Assembly: GCA_947396885.1 (NCBI GenBank)
Contig: OX377202.1
Coordinates: 76,604,643 to 76,668,642, forward strand
DNA: 64,000 nt
Direction of reading: 5' to 3'
DNA from: Heligmosomoides polygyrus polygyrus
Lineage: Eukaryota; Nematoda; Chromadorea; Rhabditida; Heligmosomidae
A model generated the notes under the pieces. That model had not been told where the DNA came from. It made no database searches and was given only the letters and a program-made list of their open reading frames with translations. Shown here in pieces: positions 11,875 through 23,400 of the stretch. The position numbers and the translations under genes are program-made. How positions within the stretch are numbered: position 1 is the first letter of the stretch; each line of letters begins with the position of its first letter.

Positions 11875-12786
11875 CAGGGTGAACCAAAATAACATTGACA
11901 AGATTTTTTATTATAATTATAAAACAACCAAAAATTCGAAAAAGCGACGGATACTTTACAGCAACTCAAACATTAGGGCACATCATGTTCAAGCGGTGTC
12001 GAAGTGGCCTCCCTTGGAGTGGATGCAGAGGGCCAAACGTTTCGCGAATTTTTCGGCGATGGGCCACAGGTCATCAGGAGACAACCGTTCCCACTCGTTG
12101 CGCAAGGATTCCTTCAGCGACTCGAGACTGCGGTGGCGTTTGACGCCGATCCTAGCCTCTAAAATGCCCACACACTGGAGCCCATCGGATTCAAATCCGG
12201 AGAATACGGCGTGATGAAGTCGGTGATGAAGTCGGGGAAATTGGCCTTGCACCATGCCTGCGCACTCTTCGCCCTACGTGCAGATGCAGAGTCCTGTTGG
12301 AACGTTCAGTGGGCATCACCGAAGTGCTACTGGGGCCAAGTAAGAACTATATACTCGAGAATGTCTCGCTGGTACACATCTTCGTCGATTTTCACTCCTT
12401 TATCCACGAAAACCAGGGGTCCTGCCGCTAGCAGAGATTCCGCCCCAAACCATAACAGATTGTGGGTTCTGAACGATAACTGACGTGCTTGGAGCCCGTG
12501 TAGACCACATACTACCATTTTGGCGATTGTGTGCCTGCTCCACGGTGAACAGCTTCTCATCCGTGAACAGAATCTGTTCCCAGGTACGACCTGCGGCCCA
12601 TCGTCGAAAAATTCGCGAAACGTTTGACTCTCTGCATCCGCTCCAAGGGAGGCCACTACGAAACCACTTGAACAACAACTACCCTAATGTTTGTATTGTT
12701 GTAGATTAGTTGACGTTTTCTCGAATTATTGGTTGTTCTATAATTATGACGGAAAAATCTTGTCCACGTTATTTTGATTCACCATG
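11875..12786 (-). mobile_element. Rearranged Tc1/mariner element with ~200-bp inverted ends
   Basis: The ends CAGGGTGAACCAAAATAAC and its inverted partner CATGGTGAATCAAAATAAC are flanked by TA. On the minus strand, roughly 12590 down to 11990, the C-terminal part of a DDE transposase is readable with frameshifts: a WEQILFTDEKLFTVEQ block carrying the first-D motif, MVWGGI, then VFVDKGVKIDEDVY, ending in KGGHFD. The N-terminal helix-turn-helix region is missing. Bases 12595-12786 are an inverted copy of 11875-12075, so the 5' end has been replaced by a second copy of the 3' end. The element is non-functional. Confidence 0.8.
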
Positions 12787-13689
12787 TATTTGCTTCTACG
12801 GGCAACATATCTGTAGGTGATAATTTTCAACCAATAGCAGAAATCACGTGTTTTGCCATTTTTGCATCAATGACATGCCGGCATTCTCGGTTCCTTGAGA
12901 CCCATTAACCACATCCAGAACATCGTTCAAGAATGTGAAAGACCTTCCCTCCCCTTCATAACCTGTGTAACTCAATAAAATATGCGGTGCGCGTTGGTGT
13001 GCAATTGTGGCTTTCCTCACCCTATGCAATTCTAGCAGCCGTGGTTCATGCTGATTTTGCTTCCTTGAACATCGCCTTTGAAGCGATGTTCAAGGATTTT
13101 CTTCCTTTTTGGCGGGATTTTCGTCAAAGATTCTGTTAGCGTATCTTTGGGCTCACGGTGACCAGCTGGTCTCTTGATATCTTTCGCAAAAAATCTGGGA
13201 AACGGAGGCAGAGGTTGTAGCACTTGTTGATTCTAACATGCACCGTTTTCTTTTCCACAGATCTGCGAACGTTCGTTTTTCTTTCTGCACTGTAACCCAG
13301 TTGAACGGTTTGCCTTCAAAAGACGGCAGATGTCGTCACCAGTGCTCGCGCCGCCGTTTTCGGTCCGATAACGTTCTCTGATCACTCCAAACAAGTGCTT
13401 ATTCTGATCAAATAAGCGCTTCTAATCAGTGGAATTCTTCAGAGTCCTTTCACTGTGCACTTCCCTCGGGTACACTGTTCAAACAACGAATGAGTAATGT
13501 AGTCACTCTAGCACTCTTCTTTACGTGCTCCTTTGCCTGGAAGCCTTCCAGACAGACACTTTTGCTCACACAGAAGCCAGGTACAACTGATCATTTTTGA
13601 TTTAAAGGTGAACACTGGTTTTAGTGGAATGTCCCACTGCAGTGTTCTTCTACGCCATGTTAAGACGAATTACCTTCTCTATTCTCACA
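12787..13689. other. No recognisable gene
   Basis: Only short ORFs are present and I see no repeat signature, apart from a local inverted repeat near 13065-13100 (GAACATCGC.. against ..GCGATGTTC). Confidence 0.35.
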
Positions 13690-13930
13690 ATAAATAAAGG
13701 ATAAGGATAGTCAATCCCTTTGTGAGAAGCACATCCACCTTGGACGGATTATGGTGGAACCAAGTTGAATGCATATTTGGTCGACCCAATGAATTCCAGT
13801 GGTCAGCCGGTGGACATTTCAGTGTTTTTCATTCCCAGATTAGTCTGCTACTAATTTTCCGACTTTGGGTGGATGGAAGTCTTGGTTCGCCTGGATGGAA
13901 CACTTACTATGTAATAATCACGGTTTGACC
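13690..13930 (+). repeat. Rep-A copy (diverged)
   Basis: It begins with the Rep-A end ATAAAGGATAAGGATAG, then TTGAATGCATATTTGG, then CAGTGGTCAGCCGGTGG, then GGATGGAAGTCTTGG. It lies about 560 bp upstream of the ctns-1 start and so may fall in its promoter region. Confidence 0.65.
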
Positions 13931-14462
13931 TGCACGGGACAGCCGGCGGATCCTTGAAACTCCAAGAGAAGCTCGATTTGGGGTGCTTGTAACAAGATTC
14001 TTTTACGATTGCTACCTAGAGCGTTTCCGAGATAGAATAAATATGATTAAAAAATACTAGGCAGGTTTTTTTACTTCGGTTGAGAGCGAAAAAAACAATA
14101 AGAACTCGTGCGCCTCTTCGGGTGCTTTTTTTCTTCCCTTCATTTTCAGTTTTTAAGCTAAGAGGCTGACACAAAAGCACTTATAAGCCGACGATTACTG
14201 ATCTGCTATAAAGCAGAATACGAGCTTCTAGATGGCTTGGACGCCGACCTACGTCCGCCGAAAGCAAGGAAGAGGACTAATATGAGACTTCCACCCGAAA
14301 TCACAGCTGTGGTGGTCAACCTGTATGCTCCTCTACTTGCTTCCATTCCTAGCCGCTGTCGATGTATCTCGCGACTTCTTAAATCGTGTGCACTCGTTTT
14401 TTAATCTGGTGTCATTTGTCTGTTCGGCTTCCGGAAGATAGAAGCTTCATGGTTCAAATCTG

Positions 14463-14475
14463 TCATCTGTTTCAG
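14463..14475 (+). promoter_or_regulatory. Probable spliced-leader trans-splice acceptor of ctns-1
   Basis: TCATCTGTTTCAG ends 17 nt before the ctns-1 ATG with no upstream coding exon visible. A TTTCAG acceptor shortly before the start codon is typical for nematode trans-spliced messages. A cis-intron in the 5' UTR is the alternative. Confidence 0.5.
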
Positions 14476-14492
14476 GGGTACAGCAGAACTCT

Positions 14493-17400
14493 ATGTTACT
14501 ACTGTTCTTTGCACTATGCTTTACTAGATTCTCGTCAGTTCTTACAACAGAGGCAGTCTTATCAGCCGCCCCGAAGGACGTTCTGCTGGAGGTCAACGAA
14601 ACCACTGACATCACATTTCAGTCCAGGTATGCGCAACGCATGTGTGATTCCCGCCCTTCAACTAATCGTTTGCCAACGGAACGGAATTTGGTCATGGTGA
14701 TTCTGGGGCTGCACTCGTTGTTTGATGAAGTGTACACCGGCATTCCGGCGTGCTGATCACCGTCCGAGGGGGCAGTCAGTCAGATCTTGGCCGTGAGCCA
14801 ACCAAAGATCAGCGTCGTCCGATGTCTAGTAGCGTAGGAAAGCCGGCAACCTAAGGTCAAAACCAGAGTCCAGTTTTTATGGATTCCACGAAGATGCTCA
14901 TAGCCAATCTGCCTCAGTGACGTCACCTGCACCTTCAAAATCATTGCTTCAAGGAGTAGCTCTTCCCCTACTCACGCCATATAGAGGATGAGGTTCACAG
15001 CTGTCTATTGGCGTCATAGTCGACCTCACTTGTGAGATGTTCTCCTATCTGTTGCATAGCGCCCAATACTTATCGTTAAACCGTTCCTGCAAAGCGGGGT
15101 ATGTGTTTTTAGTTCACCTTAGGTTATTCTTCATTGTTTCCTAAAAGGATCGGTAGGCACGCTTTAAGAGAACAATAACAAATAAATAGGGTCTGTAAGA
15201 CGATATTGTTCTTAGGGATTAAGGATAAAGGGCAGCGTTACTCAATCACTCTTGGGATGAGCCATGCATTCTACTTCTGTGTGATGTCTTGGAGGCGATT
15301 TGAATGCGTATTTGGTGATACAATGACTTGCAGTGGTGAGCCGATGAACAAATCAGCGCTTTACCCTTCCCAGATTCCCCTTATCCTTCCCTGGTACTAA
15401 ATCATCGACGCTGAGATGGGCGGCTTGGTTGGTCTGCGGGTGGGGCAATCCGAACCAAAAGCCTTATTCCGAGTGCACGCTACAGCCGGCACCCCCTCCG
15501 ACTGCACTACACTCGCCCACAATCCTAATAACAACATTAAAAACAGTTGGTACGGAACATGCTCTATGACAAGCAGTGCCTTTCAGTGATTGTGCTATTT
15601 GCCCACTCTGAACTGGGAGATTGCGCAAAAGGAAGAGTGATTTATCAGATCGAGTGCGACACTTGTGATAGCGCATATGTAGGAAAAACCGGGAGGCGTC
15701 TATATGTCCGAATTAAAAAAACATCTGCAAATGCATTGTACCAATCTTATCCGCTCGGCAGACATAGGGTCGAAGAACAGGGCGGTGACGATTATGATGT
15801 GAAGTGCACGATTTTACGTTCGAGACAGAGATTTCCTCTAGAAAAGCGCTCGAAGCGTTCTGGATTCCTTCCAGAAGTCCAAGGATGAACAACCGCAATG
15901 AGTTTGCGAATGAAACATACTGCCCTCGACCGGGCAGTATGTTTCGTTCGCTACTGGGCCTACTAACTTCAAGTAGTAGTGTGCAATCGCTACTCTCAGA
16001 CGGTGGAGCACGTGTGAGTTCGTAACTTTACCCGACCGACTATCCGACTTTAGGTCGGAAACACCAGCGTGGGCGAGGCGCTTGGTCGGGTAGGTTGCAA
16101 AGATAACGCATCCAACCGTTTTTAGGCCTCGGAAGACGACGAGACGGCCGAGACGTCAGGCCAATAAAAATTTCACCTATCAACCTCGTGACACCGAAGT
16201 GCTAATGAAGTGTTGTATCTCGTCTTCTGCCTTCTATTCGGTCTTGTGAATGCGACGATGAATATTAAAGCAGGGTACCCATTTCTTAGCACCTGTGATT
16301 ATATCGGCGACCCAGACTTGGGTGCATCTGCTGACGATAGGTATGAATTGCTACATCAGTCTAACGATCCATTTCGGGGTGGGTTAGTGCGTGGGGTACC
16401 AATCGACCCATTTTGGAACTTTGTCGATCTATAATGCCTCTATACACGAACTACCATTGGGTAGCACAAGCGGTGGCTTACAGCTCGAGGTCCGCTTAGT
16501 GTGGATCCACTTCCAACTGCTCATTAGCTTTCTCAGAATGTCCAGATCCAGCTTTCAGGTGTCCAGAGCTCTTCATTCTCGCCGAATTAGTCACCACTAT
16601 TGAACTTCTAATGCAGACGGTAGTCTGTGATTTGAAACGGAAACACTCCTTGTCTAAATACATTCTACTTCAACCGAGCAGTACACGTTTAAGGAAAGAC
16701 ATGAATAAGGTTAACATGACGCTCTGGATTTAGGGTTCAGAAGGCGTAAACTACGAGACCATAATATAATAGAAACAGTGCTGAGGCGACTGTTATTAAT
16801 CGTTTTCTATGCTTTTCTTTCAACTGTAGAGATTATTTCCTCACGTTTAGGCCACTGCCCACGGTGGCGGGAAAACTATTCTTAAGCGGAAACAGCGATA
16901 AATGTCCGAGAACGCATGCATCCACCCAACAGTTCGTGCAGCAATGTGAAAAGTGAAGGTCCTGGGTATATTTTGGAGTACAAACACTCGATTAAGACTA
17001 TTGAAATATCGCTTATTCACTGCTCGTCCCCAGCATTGTATTTTTCATCGGGCAGTGATTCCGAATTGCTTGTAGTAGTGGCGAGAATCTATTTATTTAT
17101 TTTATTTATTTACATATTGAACATTGTGCGCTTTACAAAAAAACACGAACATATTAAAGTTCGTGTTTTTGACGTTTGACGGGCCTAAGTGTTTCTAGAT
17201 TTGATGTTTCTCTCTGATGCGGAATTTAATGGATCGTAACATCGCAGCAGAAGCAAGCTCTCACTGAGAAATATGGAATACAGTGACTTTAGAGGATGCA
17301 TTATGATAAGGATGACGAGAAAGGGACGACGATGATTTAACGTGTTAATGCTTCTGTGCCGACACCATATCTGAGACAGTGCATTAACGAAAAGATTGAA

Positions 17401-20400
17401 AGCAGAGGTAGAAGAGTAGAAGGAAGATTAGATAGATGAGCACCAGAAACTGATTTAGTTCTGCGTCGTTTTCAGGTCATTCAGCTTTCAGGCCGCTCCT
17501 TCCGTACGATGTGGAGCTGTACTTCAATCACTCTGACTACTTCAACTCCGCTAACCATATCACGTTGTCAAAATCAACGGGTCGTGGTCAACTGCAGATC
17601 TCTGCTAGAAAGCCGATTAGCTTGACGTACCTGGATGTTGTCAACTGCTCCGTATTACCTCTGACTAACACATCGAAATGCGAACTCAAGTGAGTTTGGG
17701 TTACAGCTACGATTCCGGAAACCTATGGCCTTACGTGTTTTCCTCCTTGTTTTGCTTCTAATGGAAATCCCATTCACTGTCCGGCACCGGCTGCTAAGTA
17801 GATTCGTGCACTCCTGTGGAGCTGGGAGGTCTCGTTTGGAGAGGATCAGTGTGTTTCAGAGAGTTATGCAGGGTCACCAATGTTACCTGTCGCATTTAAA
17901 GAACCAAGAATGGCGATTCTTTGGCTCATCGCTCACACAACCGCCTCGCGCTGGTAGCGGCTTAACAATTCTAATCGTTTAAGGGATACTTCGAACTCTG
18001 TTTTATCATTAGCAGACAATCTTTTCTGCGGACGTTCGAGAGCGTATTAGTCTCAAAGCAGCCTATTTATAGACACTCCCTTAACACATCTTCTCCGATA
18101 TTTCATCTCAAGTGGAGGTCTGCAGGATGTAAAAATTCTCCAGAAGCTTTATAACTGAACGTTTTCTCCTTTTTATGCTCCCTTTTACATGGGGTAAGCA
18201 GGCGATCTAGTGTCATTACGTAAGGGCTTGCAGTTTTAAATCCGTGTATGTTTCACTTTCAAACATAGGGATTTAAGCCACCTTTGCCGGCAACCACAGC
18301 TGAAAAGCCCTGTTTTCCTGTCAGCAAAGTTCGTTTGGATCTTGGCATTTGAGTGATATGTAGGAACGGAATTGTCTAAGAAACCAGCTATAAAATCCTA
18401 GCATGAGGCGCTTTGAACTGGCTATACGGCACGTCTAGGCAAAGGACTTTTAGACTTGATCTCTGTATAATAATCTCCAAAATTAGCGGGGCACACTTTC
18501 ACTTCTTGACTTTGTCTCTTTTTGGTAGAAAGAAATTAATTTTCGTGACAGGTGACGTCGTGATTGTAAATTTTTATGCTCAGATGTCGCTCGCTCAAGT
18601 GGAAAAATGGGTCGTGCCAGAACATTCTTCTAAAATCAGCAACAAAAAAAATCGAAACCGACATGACTAAAGCATTAATCAATTCCTTCCGAGATGCCCA
18701 ATGCATTCTACTTCTGCCGTGGAGGCATTTTGAATGCGTACTTCGCGTATACAATTACTTGCGCTGACCAACCAGTGAACAAAGCAGTGCTTCATCATCC
18801 CAGATCGTAGGTAGTACTTCACTGACCTGGAGGGATGGAAAGCTTGGTTGGTCTTGGGTGAGAAAAAACAGGAGCCTAGGATCGGGCGCATGCAACAGCA
18901 GGCGACTGATTAAAAAACCGTCCGTGAAATTGAGCCAGAGCAAAATATCACACATAGGCGGCGCTTATGGATGCAGTGTCCTTTGCAGATTGTTTCTGCG
19001 ATTGTTCTACTAGCGCCACTTGTTCTACTTCCACGGTATGTCGTGAAGGCATCTGAATGAGCATTTGGCCAATACAATGTCTTGCTGTGGCTAGTCGAGG
19101 AACAAGTCAGTGTTTTGTCCTTCCCAGAGAAGTCTGGTACTATTTCGCTGATCCCGGAGGAGTGGAAGTTATGGTTGGACGGGAAACCCGATCAAGGATG
19201 CAGTCGGTCGGTGCTTCCTTCAACAGCGATACCGTGACCACCCCCCCCCCCCTCTCAGTGGTTCCCATTCGAAATTAAATATTCGAATTCGATTATTCGA
19301 TAAGTTGCTTCTTATGAATGTGTTTAAATTGGAATAATCAGAAGGTCACGTTTTTCGAAGATATTCGGATTCGAGGATTCAGAGAAAACCATGGTTTATG
19401 ATTATATTAGGTTGTCGGATTATAAATGTCGTTTTTGCTCAGAAAGAAATTTCGCTACAAGAAGAGGATAACCATACTTTAATACAAGAGGTAATCTCCT
19501 TCATTATCAATGACATGTTTCCAACGTCATCGCAAAGAATTCTTGAAGAACTCCTGTGGCTGCTACTCGAAGAAGTTGGACACCCAAATTTCGACTTCGT
19601 CGCGGTTCCCGAATTTTTTCTCCGCCAAGGCGTCTGCATCGACCGGCGACCGGACAAGACGGTAGTCTGATGGCGCGAGGTCTCGGCTATAAGGCCGGTG
19701 AGGCTAACAAGTTCCATCCCAACTCCTCAATTTTTTGCAGCGTGATATTGGCGGCGTGCGAACAACCGTTGTCATGGAGGAATCACAGTTGTTGCGTTCA
19801 CTCCTTGTTGACGCAGTGCTTGGTCCACGCGGCTGAGTAGATCTTTGTACAGGTGTGCCGTAACTGCTTGGCCTGGATCCAGCAGCTCAAAATGCACCAG
19901 ACCTCTACTGTTCCACCAAGCACAGCATGATTTTTTCCGTGAATGTCAGGCTTCGTCGTTGTCTTCGGCCCCTCACCGGGGCTCAACCATTGCCGCTTTC
20001 GTATGGTATTGTAGTATTGGATCCACTTCTCATCCGACGTCACGAAGGAGTCATAGAAACCGCTGTTCTTGCTTTTGCGGATGAGAATTCCAGTGATGGC
20101 GACTCGTTCTGCCTTGTTTCTGTTACTGAGCTGATGTGGCGCCCATTTTCCACACCGATTTAGCTTTCCGACTGCATGCAAACGATCGGCAATGGTAGAA
20201 TGGTGACAGCAGCACCTCTGTGCGAGCTCACGTGTAGTTTGTGTTGGATGATCTGACTCGATAGCTTCCTTTCCTTTTCCTGGCTATCCACAACTTCAGG
20301 ATACCGTTGATGCTCTTCGTCTTCAAGGCTCTCATCACCGTCTCGGAAACGTTGAAACCATCGCTGGCATTGACGTAATGATGGAACTTCGTTACCAAAT

Positions 20401-23400
20401 ACTTCAGACAAGATGCGATGGGATTTTGCAGCAGTTCGTCCTTGCTTGAAGTCGTACAGCAAGCAAACCCGCACTCGGTACTTCTGCTCGATCACCGTTA
20501 ATCTAAAAACATGCTTTAAATGGGTCAACGAATCGGAACGAAACTTTGGCGAAAGACGCCTTCGGTAACGCCTGTTAAACAAGTAATGTTATATGATCCG
20601 AGAATTAACAAGAGCAGAAAAATGACAAATCGACATTTACAATCCGACAACCTAATATTTCTACTTGAGTGTTCGAAAATTGCGGGTGTTTGAAATCAAT
20701 CGAAAGTTTTCTGAGAGCAAATCTGTATTAGGGACCCATTCTACTTCTGTATTGGAGCCGAGTTCGTGGGAGCTCTACTGCTTGATGCTGAGTTCCCTTT
20801 AGTTACAGGACATCGGAAGCCTTTGTCCGAGTGACCGTGATAGAGTCACATGTCATTTATACCTGTACGATAATTGTTGGCTGGATGTACTTCTTCGCGT
20901 GGAGTTTGTCGTTCTACCCACAAATGTTCCTCAACTTTAGAAGAAAAAGGTTTGACGTGGACTGTATACGTTACTTCTTTCTACTGCTATTAACTGGAAT
21001 GTTTTTCAGTGTTACCGGCCTGAATTTCGATTTTCTGTTGTTGAATCTGATCGGATTCTCAGCCTACAGCTTGTATAACCTGCTCATGTACTACGATGTC
21101 AATGTTCAGGTGAGGTGGTCTGCGGAACCAGATTTCGTTTAACCCGAGCTGATATGAGCACCTCATGGTGACCTCCTTGCAGGCCGAGTACAAGCGAGAG
21201 CATCCGAGAAGTCCTATCCCAGTCCTGTTGAATGACGTCGTTTTCGCAGTCCATGCTTCCCTGGCTTGCGCTGTGACGGCCATCCAGTGCTTCATATACG
21301 AGGTGTTCTCCGCTCCTTCGGGGACATCTCTGAGCTTACTGATCTCGTCGCTTTCAGCGCGACAATCAACGATTGTCCAGAGTTGGCATAGCTCTCTCGT
21401 CCCTTCTAGTTCTTTTCGCATGCCTTTCTGGACTTGCAGGACTGCTGAGCTACATCAGCATCCTGCAGTTCGTCATGTGCTTCTCGTATATAAAGATGGT
21501 CGTCACTCTTTCGAAGTATCTACCTCAGGTATGCCAGCTAACCTTCAGCTTACTAATACTTGAGATTTGTGGAGGATATCTCCCGCGAACTATGGGACAT
21601 TTCCTCCTTGTTCCTGTTTTAGGAAGAAACATTTCTGCTAAATATCCTCTTCGCCTCGTCCATCACCTAGGTTTCGTGTGTCTTCACAGGAGCAGCGTCT
21701 CTACCCTTGACAGTAGAGACAGCGTTAAGAACTCAGTTGTACAGAAGACTTAGTGGACTACAGAATGAGAGATATGCACAGGAATAGGGGAAGAAGGAGA
21801 AGAGACGAAAGAAGAGAAAGGGAAGTGTTAAAAGTGACTTAAATGCAAACAGAAAATTTCAAGTGAAAAGTTTGCTCTTCTACTTGTACATGAAAGATAA
21901 AAAACAGTGTTTGGAATATATACTGCCTCGAGGTGATTTATTTATGTGTGGCGTAGATCAAAGTCTAGCATCAACGATGTTAGAAAAACCGAACCGCAAG
22001 AACATTTCTAAGACAAAACACAACAATCCCTGTTAAATCATGATGAGCAGTAGCAGGTCTTCGAGCACTTGACTCCACTCAACATATAGTGAGTCTTCTA
22101 CACGCTTGCACAGATAGCCATGCCGTATCCTCGTGCATGCCAAGTAGATTGGAAAATCTGACCTGGTCCGTGACTTACAAGGAAAGGTTCCCAACTCATG
22201 GTGAGCTTTTGCGATGCTATTTTGGCAGGACGTAGGGCCTTGTGAGTGGAGTCCAGAACCACAGTTAGTTTTTGCTGAGCGCTCCTCTAAAGCTCAAAAA
22301 GGAGGCCTGAAAGCGTGCGCGCAACTATTATCAACCCCTACGACACCCAGCGAAATGTGCCTCGGTGGCGCAGCCAGTAATTCTGCCGCCTCATAGGAGC
22401 ACACCGGCGGGCTTTTGAGTTCTAGTCCGAGTGCTGCCATGAATTTTGCACGTATTAGTTTGTTGTTATTACATTCTCTTATGATCACAGGAGTCAATTT
22501 TAGACCACCAATGCATACAACAAACCAAGGTTCTCTCTAGGCGCCTTTATATGTTCTAGTTTTTCAACTATGCATATCTGTACCATATCACTTCTCTGCA
22601 AATAAAAAGTCTTATACATTATTAAATTGAAAGTCTTATATTCATTATTTCCCTTCCAGTCAACAGCTATGGTACAAAACTATGAAACAATTAAAACACA
22701 AGCGCTTGTCACACCAGCAGCAATCTTACAAAAGCCAGTGAGGAACAATCTTCTCCCTGGCAAGGAATGACCACTTCTTCTTCGTAAACGCGTAATCTGC
22801 GGTGTAGAAAAGGATCCTGGGTGAACATCGACGTAATCTCACTATTGTCTTCCCCCTTCGCATCCAGCCATCAACAGGTGTCCAGTCGACATCCACCTCC
22901 TCATCGAAGCGCACTTATGAAACAACCTAGATGATACATGTAGAAAGGTGCCATTTTCATTATACTCCCTCTAACCTGTTCCGCCTCTTCTTCCGGACAA
23001 TCGACATCTCCATAAATGGCGTCCAGGAAGAGTCCTTATATGGCAACCGCAACCGCAATCTCTCTCCTTGTCGGAGAAGCGAAATCCGGCGTAAAGGTGG
23101 AAAGTAGTGGGTCAACAACACGTTCAGCTGAGGACGACATTTTTAGTGCACTTAGGTACTGATATGGCCCGGTTTCATAATATTCAACCGTAAGATGAGC
23201 GTATTTGTGTGCAGTTACGGTATCATTGGTGATACGGTATGATATGGTGGTGGTACGGATATGCATAGTTGAAAACTAGCACTTATAAAGGCGAAAATAG
23301 AGTCTTGTTTTGTTGTAAGCATTGGTGATCTAAAATTGACTTCTGTGATCATAAGAAAGTGTATTAACAACAACAAACTAATCCGTGCAAAAGCAATGGC

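Larger units (their letters stand above)
15600..16110 (+). mobile_element. Penelope-like element fragment with GIY-YIG endonuclease domain
   Basis: A frame from about 15610 encodes the core of a GIY-YIG nuclease: VIYQIECDTC, then AYVGKTGRRL and VRIKK. The C-x2-C before the YVG half matches the zinc-finger-like insert typical of EN+ Penelope-like elements. The frame breaks in a run of seven A at 15714-15720. In the next frame HLQMH supplies the expected histidines, and a third frame gives RKALEAFWI. No reverse transcriptase is present upstream, so this is a 3' fragment lying in ctns-1 intron 1. It is a relic, not a host gene. Confidence 0.7.

Noticed and set aside
15547..15888. GIY-YIG ORF as a host endonuclease gene
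   Set aside because: Frameshifted, lacks other domains, lies inside a ctns-1 intron, and matches the Penelope-type variant of the domain.
16210..16434. ORF with hydrophobic start (YLVFCLLFGLVNA) followed by a stop-free stretch
   Set aside because: Starts at TTG, lies within ctns-1 intron 1 next to the Penelope relic, and no homology was recognised; it could be element sequence.
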